Shown: positions 25,282 through 32,120 of the stretch, piece by piece | How positions within the stretch are numbered: position 1 is the first letter of the stretch | How the letters are laid out: each line of letters begins with the position of its first letter | NCBI GenBank assembly: GCA_001563795.1 | Contig: LKML01000012.1 | Coordinates: forward strand, 1-35,780 | Origin: Haloferacaceae archaeon B1-Br10_E2g22 | Lineage (GTDB): Archaea; Halobacteriota; Halobacteria; Halobacteriales; Haloferacaceae | DNA length: 35,780 nucleotides | Direction: 5' to 3' | Made by a program: the position numbers and the translations under genes | The notes under the pieces: model-generated | What the model was told of the DNA's origin: nothing | What the model saw: the letters and a program-made list of their open reading frames with translations, nothing else | Databases searched by the model: none

Positions 25282-25995
25282 TTACTCGAGAGACCGACCG
25301 GATTGGGTTTTCGGCCCTTCGGAATCATAGACGACCACACGCTCGCTGTCAGTCGGTCTGTAGCTGTCTCGAACCCCGATAGCCTCTTGTATCTCGCGGA
25401 TCGCACGCTGTTTGAGCGCGTCTGCCAACGCTTCGGCGTCGGCCCGTGAGATATCACGACCAAGTCCTTCACACTCGTGGGCGTGGACGACAGCGCCGGT
25501 CTCGTCAGTCTCACCGGCTTGTTGTGCTGGCAGCCCAACGCTGTCGACGGTCTCGCCCATCGGCTGGCTGGTGCCACCGAGGCCGACGCTGAACGGATAG
25601 GTCTGACAGATTAGCGGGCGATCCTCGTGGACGCCGCAGTGGCCTGTGCCGTCGTCAGCCTCTTGATAAAACGTACAGTCACCGCAGTCATCAGTCTGAA
25701 GTGCCCACTCGAAAGTCTCGCCTTCAAGCCCGTCATCACCTTCGGTAAGTCCATACGGCATTGGACGGGCAACATCCCGCCAATCGTAGTCGCCTGCGGC
25801 CTGCAACTGACGAACCTCGTCAGGAAAGACAGTTGCCGTGTGGGGTTCGCGTTCGGCCGAGTCGTCCGCAGAGTCATACCCCTTACAGCAGGCCCCACAC
25901 CGTGTACACTCGAAGCCGATCTGCTCGATAGCGTCTGCGAGTGTGCTTGTCTCGAGCATGTGTGCCCGCTTGAGTTCGGTCTCGAGTGTGTCCAT
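25282..25995 (-). CDS. CxxCxxCC-family zinc/iron-binding protein (YkgJ-like)
   Basis: This 237-residue protein carries the CxxCxxCC signature at 30-37 (ECTRCGACCKGY) and the later family cysteines in DDCTFYQ-like form: DCGDCTFYQ, GHCGVHEDRPLICQTYPF. The family is thought to bind zinc or an iron-sulfur cluster, but no reaction is established. The N-terminus is a helix (ETELKRAHMLETSTLADAIE). The start was chosen at the ATG four bases after the MBL-fold gene's stop, which indicates an operon with that gene and the radical SAM gene further upstream. Confidence 0.9.
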   Translation of the reverse strand: MDTLETELKRAHMLETSTLADAIEQIGFECTRCGACCKGYDSADDSAEREPHTATVFPDEVRQLQAAGDYDWRDVARPMPYGLTEGDDGLEGETFEWALQTDDCGDCTFYQEADDGTGHCGVHEDRPLICQTYPFSVGLGGTSQPMGETVDSVGLPAQQAGETDETGAVVHAHECEGLGRDISRADAEALADALKQRAIREIQEAIGVRDSYRPTDSERVVVYDSEGPKTQSGRSLE

Positions 25996-25998
25996 AGG

Positions 25999-26805
25999 TT
26001 ACTCGAGTAGTGTGGCCTGTTCTGTTTCGCAGTCCCACCGAAGGCGGCCTTCTGCGTCGAGTTTCTCGAGATGCGAGACCACCGTTTGGCGGGCCAGTCT
26101 GTACACGTCGGAAATATCTTTCTGGTAGGCTCGATCCACAATCTCGTCTACGTCCTCGGCGCTGTGTGCCAGTGCATCGACAATAGCCTGCTCGCGGCGT
26201 TTACGATGGTCGATGAGTCGGTCGATGGTCTCGCGTGGTGAGTCAATCACAGGGCCATGGCCGGGATACAGGAGGTCAGGATCACGCTCCCGAAGCCGAT
26301 CCAATGAGTCCAGATAAGCTTGCATATCGCTATCTGCCCCACCGATGGCGATGCTTCCTTCAGCGACAACCAGATCACCACTCACAATCGCCGTCCGACC
26401 ATCTGTGAGTTCGACCTCGAAAGCGGTGTGATCGCTGGCATGACCAGGTGTTTCGATAGCTGTGGCCGGCCCAATCGTTTGGCCTCCGCGAAACGTGCGA
26501 GCCGGATAGATGCCACTCGATTGGGCAAACCGGTTTTCGTAGCCAACGGGCGACCAGACTGTGGCGTCGGTCTCGAACGCATAGGCGGCCATCCCTGCGA
26601 TATGATCTGGATGGGAGTGGGTGGCTGTGATATGTGCCGGCCGGCACTCGTCGATGGCCGCCTCGAGATCGTCGTGGCGTCCAGCAGGATCGACCAGCAG
26701 CGGTTCGTCGGCTTCGATCAGATAGGCGTTCGTCTGGCCTGTCGGTGCGACAGTGTCGGTTGGAATCGAAACGCGCGTGATATCGGTTGTGGTATGCTGT
26801 GACAT
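25999..26805 (-). CDS. MBL-fold hydrolase (LACTB2/glyoxalase II-like)
   Basis: This 268-residue metallo-beta-lactamase-fold enzyme has the metal motif HSHPDH (H63, H65, D67, H68), the third ligand region ETPGHASDHTAFEVE, SGDLVVAEGSI and LLYPGHGPVIDSP. The last about 65 residues (ETIDRLIDHRKRREQAIVDA to LRWDCETEQ) form a winged-helix-like C-terminal domain as in LACTB2-type nucleases and hydrolases. Substrate could be a thioester or RNA; the sequence does not decide. It lies 15 bp after the radical SAM gene and three bp before the CxxCxxCC gene. Confidence 0.92.
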   Translation of the reverse strand: MSQHTTTDITRVSIPTDTVAPTGQTNAYLIEADEPLLVDPAGRHDDLEAAIDECRPAHITATHSHPDHIAGMAAYAFETDATVWSPVGYENRFAQSSGIYPARTFRGGQTIGPATAIETPGHASDHTAFEVELTDGRTAIVSGDLVVAEGSIAIGGADSDMQAYLDSLDRLRERDPDLLYPGHGPVIDSPRETIDRLIDHRKRREQAIVDALAHSAEDVDEIVDRAYQKDISDVYRLARQTVVSHLEKLDAEGRLRWDCETEQATLLE

Positions 26806-26820
26806 TGTGTCGGGTCGTCG

Positions 26821-28542
26821 TCAGTCGGCCTGTTGTGGCGGTCGGGCAGTGACGTAGTCGGTTAGATCAATCGTCTCGCCGGCCTCGCTGGCCGACTCAT
26901 AGGGCCGATCGACGATGATGTCGCCGGCGCGCTGTCGGCCGATTCCGGGGAGGGCTTCGAGTTGTTTCATGCTCGCGCGGTTGATATCGAGAGGGTATGG
27001 GACGGCAGTCACAGACCGATAGCCGTGATCGACGACAACGGCATCAATTGTCGTCTCGAGCGGCTGTTCGCCCGGAATCCCGACGAGAAGCGGGTAGGTG
27101 CCGAGCTGTCGGCCGAACGTGCGACCGTCCTGGTGGTACTCGAGATGTACGTTCGGCAGGACAGTTCCCTGCGGAGCCACCCGCTGTAACATCGGCTGGT
27201 CGATCTGCTGGCGGATCTCTGTTTTGTACGATTTGAACAGTTCTTTGTGGTCGTGGGCGATTTCTGCACCGGTCTCAGACATATCAGTTCCATCGAAGGC
27301 CATCACCTGCCGGATATTGATCCGCCGGAGCATCAGTCCCGCCTCGTAGACACGCTCGAGGAACTCGCGGTTGTGCTGGTAGGTTTCTTTTCGTTCGGCT
27401 TTGAGACCGTGCAAGAGGTTAATCCCCGGCAGAAGTTTTGGCAGGCGGTTGGCCGCCTTCTGGCCGTGGGTTGGAGCCCTCGCAGGGTCATCGCCGGGTC
27501 GCCAGCCGGCTTCCTCGTTGACGATTTTGACTGCCTCGAAACATTCCTCGGCAGTGACGTTGAGGTTGTTTTCCGCCTGGACGAGCGGGTCAGCAGACTC
27601 CAAGCCGAAGGCGGCGGTGTCGCCGGGTGTGTTGTGTTCGGCGATAATCCGAATACACTCGCGGCTGGCCTCGGGCCACTCAGTAATCGTAATCGGGTTC
27701 ATGTTGTCTAAATGGAGCGTCTCGAGGTCGGGTGCAACATCTCGAATCCCAGCGTAAAGCCGACCGAGCGCGTCCGGATTCGGAGCTTCGCCGTCGCCGC
27801 CGAAGGCGAGAATGTCGGCCTGCCGACCCAGTCGGAAGTGTTTGACACCGTAGTTCGACAGTTCGTCGACCTCCTGGATTACCGCCTCGGCCGTCCGGAA
27901 AGCAGGATTGCCGTACAGCGGTTCGGTACAAAACGAACAGCGGTAGGCACAGCCCCGTGAGGTTTCCATCTCGCAGATCAGATAGTCGGGATGGTTGGGA
28001 TGTTGTTCGACAATGAACGCACCGTCGGGTGCCCACCGGCTGAGTTCGTCGTTGTCCCGCATGCGATTGTTGAATCCCTCAAGGCCCGACGAAACGAGAT
28101 CGTACACTGCGGCTTCGATATCACCTTTAGCGACGAAATCGTAGTCCAAATCCTTGCGTTCGGTTTCGATTCCTCCGGCGTTTTCATCGCCAACGCCGAA
28201 CCGAACCGGCCCGCCAAGGACGGTCGTGCCGTCGGCGACCCATGCGAGTTCTTTGACCTCATCTGGTTCGGCTGGCGTGCCGCCGACGTATTTGCCGGGA
28301 ACCGTCATCCCACCCACATAAATCATCAGATCTGCCGTAGCCACATCGCGCCACTTCTGTCGGTCATCCCGAAGTGCGTCGATGGTGTGGTAGGTGATCT
28401 GCGATTGGGCAACGCCAGCATCAACCAGCGCGCCCGCCGTAAAGCGTGGATACGTCGAAATGTAGGGCGGAACGCCAAAGTGTGCCGGCTCATCAACGTA
28501 GCCGTCGACAATCGTCACTGAGAGATCCGACGGATGAGTCAT
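26821..28542 (-). CDS. Radical SAM protein with C-terminal helix-hairpin-helix (COG1031-like)
   Basis: This 573-residue protein has a radical SAM cluster motif C198-x3-C202-x2-C205 (SRGCAYRCSFC). An N-terminal B12-binding-like region (YISTYPRFTAGALVDAGV, then IYVGGMTVPGKYVGG) precedes it. After the barrel comes a probable TRAM/OB-like segment (VHLEYHQDGRTFGRQLGTYP), then a helix-hairpin-helix motif (INRASMKQLEALPGIGRQRA) near residues 525-555. The architecture matches archaeal COG1031-type Fe-S oxidoreductases, whose reaction is unknown. The HhH suggests nucleic-acid binding, so an RNA- or DNA-modifying role is possible. It is the first gene of a tight minus-strand unit with the MBL and CxxCxxCC genes. 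Confidence 0.92.
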   Translation of the reverse strand: MTHPSDLSVTIVDGYVDEPAHFGVPPYISTYPRFTAGALVDAGVAQSQITYHTIDALRDDRQKWRDVATADLMIYVGGMTVPGKYVGGTPAEPDEVKELAWVADGTTVLGGPVRFGVGDENAGGIETERKDLDYDFVAKGDIEAAVYDLVSSGLEGFNNRMRDNDELSRWAPDGAFIVEQHPNHPDYLICEMETSRGCAYRCSFCTEPLYGNPAFRTAEAVIQEVDELSNYGVKHFRLGRQADILAFGGDGEAPNPDALGRLYAGIRDVAPDLETLHLDNMNPITITEWPEASRECIRIIAEHNTPGDTAAFGLESADPLVQAENNLNVTAEECFEAVKIVNEEAGWRPGDDPARAPTHGQKAANRLPKLLPGINLLHGLKAERKETYQHNREFLERVYEAGLMLRRINIRQVMAFDGTDMSETGAEIAHDHKELFKSYKTEIRQQIDQPMLQRVAPQGTVLPNVHLEYHQDGRTFGRQLGTYPLLVGIPGEQPLETTIDAVVVDHGYRSVTAVPYPLDINRASMKQLEALPGIGRQRAGDIIVDRPYESASEAGETIDLTDYVTARPPQQAD

Positions 28543-28619
28543 ATCAAGCGGTTCGGTTTCAACGCGCTAAAACCGTGCGGTTGGGCCTCGCAGTCGGCGA
28601 ACATGCCGGATGCCACGTC

Positions 28620-28626
28620 ATTTAAG
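28620..28626 (+). promoter_or_regulatory. TATA box of the zinc ribbon-Hsp20 pair
   Basis: ATTTAAG lies about 27 bp before ATG 28651 and would give a leaderless transcript. It supports the short gene as real. Confidence 0.5.
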
Positions 28627-28650
28627 CCAGTGGCGACCCTATAGCGATTC

Positions 28651-28809
28651 ATGCCGGAAACCGTGGAGGTCGTCTGCGAACGACAAGGTTGCGAACTCGA
28701 TATGTTCGAAGTCCATTACACCTACGACGTGCCGGATGACCACGGGGTTTCGGAGCTAGTCTGTCCCTACTGTGCGGACGGTTCACAACTTGCGGAGATC
28801 CAACTATGA
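28651..28809 (+). CDS. 52-residue zinc-ribbon protein
   Basis: This short gene reads MPETVEVVCERQGCELDMFE and continues to LVCPYCADGSQLAEIQL. Cysteines C9 and C14 (CERQGC) and C38 and C41 (CPYC) form a probable four-cysteine zinc site. It is acidic and has a TATA box 27 bp upstream. The TGA stop overlaps the ATG of the Hsp20-like gene (ATGA), which shows coupling. I recognise it only as a haloarchaeal small zinc-ribbon type; the function is unknown. It may bind Hsp20 clients or RNA, but this is speculation. Confidence 0.85.
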   Translation: MPETVEVVCERQGCELDMFEVHYTYDVPDDHGVSELVCPYCADGSQLAEIQL

Positions 28810-29336
28810 CGAAACTCAAAACATACGGCCGCCAAGCGGTCAACACGGTGCTCGAACGGGTCGGGCGAGGAATCGGACAAGTCCAAGAGCGAAAACCACT
28901 GGCCTACGATCTACTCGAGACCGACGAGGCGTACCTCGTCGTGTTCGATGCCCCTGGGGCGACCAAAGACGACATCCAGGTGAAGTTCATGGACAACGAA
29001 CTCGAGGTGCGAATCGACCGCTTTCGAGAGTTTTACGAGGGCTTCGAGATGCGATTTCCTGGCCGTGGACTAACACTGACAGGAACCGCTCGGTTCCCAG
29101 ATGATGCCAGCATCTCTGCTTCAGCCGTCGATCCGGCGGCCACACTTACCCGTTCGGGGACGCTACAGGTCAGAGTCCCAAAAGCAGAAAGCGCCAAGAC
29201 AGTTGCAGTGATTGACGAATCAGCCGAAACCGAACAACCCGAGCGGCCCACCACAGACGCCGAAGACGACGAAACAACACAGATCGATATCGAAGACGGT
29301 GCCGAAGGCGACGAGCCGTCTGGGGCCGAAACCTAA
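28806..29336 (+). CDS. Hsp20/alpha-crystallin-like protein
   Basis: This 176-residue protein has a basic N-terminal helix (LKTYGRQAVNTVLERVGRGI) and then a central alpha-crystallin domain (about 35-130). YLVVFDAPGATKDDIQVKFM matches the start of the domain, ELEVRIDRFREFYEGFEMRF its middle, and GTLQVRVPKAESAKTVAV its end; the usual A-x-x-x-n-GVL-motif appears as TRSGTLQVRVPK. The last about 40 residues are a very acidic tail. It is a likely ATP-independent holdase for unfolded proteins. It is translated from the ATG overlapping the zinc-ribbon stop. Confidence 0.9.
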   Translation: MTKLKTYGRQAVNTVLERVGRGIGQVQERKPLAYDLLETDEAYLVVFDAPGATKDDIQVKFMDNELEVRIDRFREFYEGFEMRFPGRGLTLTGTARFPDDASISASAVDPAATLTRSGTLQVRVPKAESAKTVAVIDESAETEQPERPTTDAEDDETTQIDIEDGAEGDEPSGAET

Positions 29337-29359
29337 CCTGCTGGTGGTCTTGTCACCGC

Positions 29360-29959
29360 TCAGATCGGAAGTTCGGCATCGGGGTCAGCAATTCGGTCGA
29401 CTTCGGGTGGAATCTCCCAATCAGTTGTGAGCTCGAGCAGCTGTGCTAGCATCTCGCCGGTGGCTCCCCAGACAGTATAGCCATCAACATGGAAAAAATG
29501 GATTCTAAGCGGGCCGTACTCTGGATGCTCGCGGAACTCTGATTCGTAGTTCGCAGGCGTCGTTAGCTCTTCGACGCCGAGGCGGACGATTTCGGCGACC
29601 TCGTACTCATTGCGTGTGTACTCGCGGTCGGTAACGACTCCGACAAACGGCCGAACGAGATACCGAGTGACCGTTTCTTTGTCATCAATCGCGCCAATAA
29701 TCTCAGTTTCGTCGGCTCTGAGACCGATTTCTTCGTTGGCTTCTCGAAGTGCAGTTGCTTGCAGGTCTGGGTCTTGTGGCTCGCGGCCCCCACCAGGAAA
29801 GCTCATCTGGCCTGGATGGGTTCCGAGTTGCTCGGAGCGTTTAGTAAACAGTATTTCATAGCGGTCGTCCTGCTGGATAATCGGCGCGAGCACCGCTGCC
29901 TCACGGTCTGGTGCGTCCGACCGCGACGGCGAATACTGACGGACGCCCGAGAGATCCAT
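29360..29959 (-). CDS. Nudix hydrolase, CoA pyrophosphatase-like (NudL/NUDT7 type)
   Basis: This 199-residue protein has the Nudix helix motif REANEEIGL within GGGREPQDPDLQATALREAN, preceded by FTKRSEQLGTHPGQMSFPGG. The latter is the UPF0035 signature of CoA-diphosphatases. The first Glu of the general Nudix box is not conserved, as in other NudL relatives. It should hydrolyse CoA or acyl-CoA to phosphopantetheine and 3',5'-ADP, with Mg2+ or Mn2+. It is last in the minus-strand series gpgS - hypothetical - Nudix, 24 bp behind the hypothetical gene. Confidence 0.92.
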   Translation of the reverse strand: MDLSGVRQYSPSRSDAPDREAAVLAPIIQQDDRYEILFTKRSEQLGTHPGQMSFPGGGREPQDPDLQATALREANEEIGLRADETEIIGAIDDKETVTRYLVRPFVGVVTDREYTRNEYEVAEIVRLGVEELTTPANYESEFREHPEYGPLRIHFFHVDGYTVWGATGEMLAQLLELTTDWEIPPEVDRIADPDAELPI

Positions 29960-29983
29960 ACGTCCTTCTTGGACGGTGTCGTC

Positions 29984-30475
29984 TTAATCTTGCGGGAGCG
30001 CCGCCGTCAGCCTCGAGCGAATCTCGTCGGTCTCGATTGGTGCCCACATCTCGATATCGTAGGCGACATCCAGCAACTCGGCCGCACGGTCGAAGTTTTC
30101 GGCATCGACGGCAGTGGCTGCTTCGGTCGTTAGTCGCTCGGTAACCTGAGTGGCAAGTCGCTGGCGGTCGACCGAGCGGCGGTCGTATGTGAGAATATGT
30201 GGAAGGTCTTCAGCGTTCGGTGGCAGCGTTGGAAACGCGGTTGGCCCGACGGTCAACAGCGTCTCACAGTCCGAGACCGCAGTCCTGTCGGCTGGTTCGT
30301 ACTCGACCAGCGCGTAGGCCTCGATCGCTGCGTTTATTTCGACCTCGAGGGCGGCTTTCTCGACGCTTTGGCCCCGTTTGAATGCGAGTTCACTGAGGGC
30401 ATCCGCCAGTTGTACATATCTCAGCGCGCCAAATAGATCGACGACACCAGCCAACTCGTCATGGGTGCTCGACAT
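29984..30475 (-). CDS. Conserved haloarchaeal protein (possibly DUF7109)
   Basis: This 163-residue acidic, largely helical protein opens SSTHDELAGVVDLFGALRYV and continues LADALSELAFKRGQSVEKAA. The opening resembles what I remember of haloarchaeal DUF7109, but this is not certain. It has one cysteine, no membrane span and no recognisable catalytic motif. The second half contains RQRLATQVTERLTTEAATAV and a region of acidic residues before MWAPIETDEIRSRL. It lies between gpgS and the Nudix gene with gaps of 38 and 24 bp, so all three are probably one transcript. Confidence 0.8.
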   Translation of the reverse strand: MSSTHDELAGVVDLFGALRYVQLADALSELAFKRGQSVEKAALEVEINAAIEAYALVEYEPADRTAVSDCETLLTVGPTAFPTLPPNAEDLPHILTYDRRSVDRQRLATQVTERLTTEAATAVDAENFDRAAELLDVAYDIEMWAPIETDEIRSRLTAALPQD

Positions 30476-30513
30476 ATCACGGGATGAGAGCGGATGACCT
30501 ATCGGTCTGTCGC

Positions 30514-31668
30514 TCAGTCGGTTTGTTCGTCGGTGAGTACGGTGTGATCTGCCCGGCGGTGGCGTCTCGCCGGCAGATCGGTCGCCGACTCGAGGTCAGC
30601 GGCGGCGGCCTCGGCAACCGCCTGGGGACTGAGTTCGGTATCGCACCACGCCGGCAGTCGGCTGTCAGCACCTGGTGGGCCGAGCGTCTCGCTGTAAGCC
30701 TCGAGTTGATCGCGTTCGTCGCTTTTGTCATAGGACAGCCCGTTGTAGGCTGCATCAACCGCATACCGTTCGACAAACTCACTGGCGACACGCCGGTAGC
30801 GGCCGGCCAGCGTCTCGTAGTTCACCTCGAGGCCATGGTCTTCGAGCACACGAAACAGCGCGTTGCCGACCGAACTGCTCATCTCTGAGAGGCCTGCCGG
30901 CCCGCTGACTGCTCGATGGTCGTGCTCGTAGGCTCCGAGATCGACCTGTGCGGAGCGTTCAAAACCAGCCTGAGCATAGGCATCGCCTAACGTGCCGACC
31001 TCGAGACCCCACGACCGCTGGACGCGGAGCCTCGAGACAAGCCCGCCGGTGGCTGCGAACTCGCCGGCCAGCGCGTATCGAAACGCCGAAAGATACCGCA
31101 GTATGTCGGCGTCGTGGTCGGCCGAAAGCGTCCGAACGAGCGGCGCATAAAACAGCCGGAACAGCCGACCGTACAGCTGGTTGTTTTCGACGCGGGCGTA
31201 GTAGCCTTTCGAGAACGTATGGCCGTACTCGAGCGGAAACAGCAAGCGACGGACGTACGAGCGGTCGTAGGTTTTGGTATCGGCATCATGACAGACAACG
31301 TACTCGCTGTCGAGAACTTGTCCCAGCGCAAGCCACATATCTCGGCCTTTGCCGGCCTCACCGTCGAGGCCGTAGTCTGCTAGCAACCCAGCGAGCCGCT
31401 GGCCGCTGCACCATACGACCTCAACTGAGAGATCGAAGCTATCGAGCCACTCACAGAACGGCCCGACGGTCTCTGGAGGCGCTCGAAGCGGAACCACAAC
31501 ACGGCCCGGATCAAGACCCGCAAGCTCGGATAACACGCCTTCGGCAGCCAGCCCGCCGTACTCCCGTTCGGTCATCGGGACGACAACCGCCGCCCGATCA
31601 ACCGGAGCTTTGAGGGCTGGTTCTCGAAGCGCATGGAGAGTAGTAATCGGCTCTTGGACGTACTCCAT
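30514..31668 (-). CDS. gpgS: Glucosyl-3-phosphoglycerate synthase-like glycosyltransferase (GT81)
   Basis: This 384-residue enzyme has the GT81 layout: GKGRDMWLALGQVLDSEYVV followed by the metal-binding D128-x-D130 (CHDADTKTYD), RRLLFPLEYGHTFSKGYYAR, and a catalytic acceptor region RSWGLEVGTLGDAY. Relatives transfer glucose or mannose from NDP-sugar to 3-phosphoglycerate to make glucosylglycerate-type solutes, or act in cell-wall polysaccharide synthesis. No partner phosphatase gene (GpgP/MpgP) is in this window. A perfect palindrome just upstream of the start suggests regulation. Exact sugar donor is inferred. Confidence 0.88.
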   Translation of the reverse strand: MEYVQEPITTLHALREPALKAPVDRAAVVVPMTEREYGGLAAEGVLSELAGLDPGRVVVPLRAPPETVGPFCEWLDSFDLSVEVVWCSGQRLAGLLADYGLDGEAGKGRDMWLALGQVLDSEYVVCHDADTKTYDRSYVRRLLFPLEYGHTFSKGYYARVENNQLYGRLFRLFYAPLVRTLSADHDADILRYLSAFRYALAGEFAATGGLVSRLRVQRSWGLEVGTLGDAYAQAGFERSAQVDLGAYEHDHRAVSGPAGLSEMSSSVGNALFRVLEDHGLEVNYETLAGRYRRVASEFVERYAVDAAYNGLSYDKSDERDQLEAYSETLGPPGADSRLPAWCDTELSPQAVAEAAAADLESATDLPARRHRRADHTVLTDEQTD

Positions 31669-31671
31669 TAG

Positions 31672-31685
31672 GTAGTAATTACTAC
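31672..31685. promoter_or_regulatory. Perfect 14-bp palindrome at the gpgS start, likely operator
   Basis: GTAGTAATTACTAC is fully self-complementary and lies 3 bp before the gpgS ATG. It would overlap the transcription start, an ideal repressor position. A second half-site AGTAGTAAT lies inside the gene at 31639-31647. The regulator is unknown. Confidence 0.6.
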
Positions 31686-31821
31686 GTCCCCTGCAGACAT
31701 ATGCCCCTCGGTTTGGAGACCCTCGGTGCCGTGTGGTTCGGTGACCGCGAGAGACCTCACCGGTCGGTTGTCAATCTCGTTCGGTTTCCGTGGTGAGAAA
31801 ACTGTCTTTCCAGCCAAGAGG

Positions 31822-31829
31822 TTTTAATA
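31822..31829 (+). promoter_or_regulatory. TATA box of the HVO_0758-like gene
   Basis: TTTTAATA is centred about 27 bp before ATG 31852, giving a leaderless transcript. Confidence 0.55.
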
Positions 31830-31851
31830 GTGGCGTTCCTACGACCGACCA

Positions 31852-32022
31852 ATGAAGTCAACCCGTAAAGGTCTCCGCGACGGTGAGTTGGACAAAGACA
31901 ACTACGGACGGCTCACCTGCAGTGTGTGTAGCACAACGCTGAAAAAGGCAAACGATCCGGACGAAATTTTTTCGGTTCGGAGCTGTCCAGACTGCAACCA
32001 AGAGTGGAAAGAACTGCGCTGA
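31852..32022 (+). CDS. HVO_0758-family zinc finger micro-protein
   Basis: This 56-residue protein begins MKSTRKGLRDGELDKDNYGR and has two CxxC knuckles: LTCSVCSTTL (C23, C26) and VRSCPDCNQEW (C45, C48), which together should bind one zinc ion. The opening and the knuckle sequence match the haloarchaeal HVO_0758 family as I know it. The family belongs to the many small zinc-finger proteins of haloarchaea with mostly unknown roles. It stands alone, divergent from gpgS and convergent with fttA, and has a clear TATA box. It is short enough to be easily missed. Confidence 0.92.
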   Translation: MKSTRKGLRDGELDKDNYGRLTCSVCSTTLKKANDPDEIFSVRSCPDCNQEWKELR

Positions 32023-32120
32023 GCCGACCGCATCCTTCTGGGTCGTCCCGACAGACCGCTATGCCGAGTAGTTGACCACAGAACAGCAGGAGTGGTTGTT
32101 CGACCCGACCCGTCTCGAGG

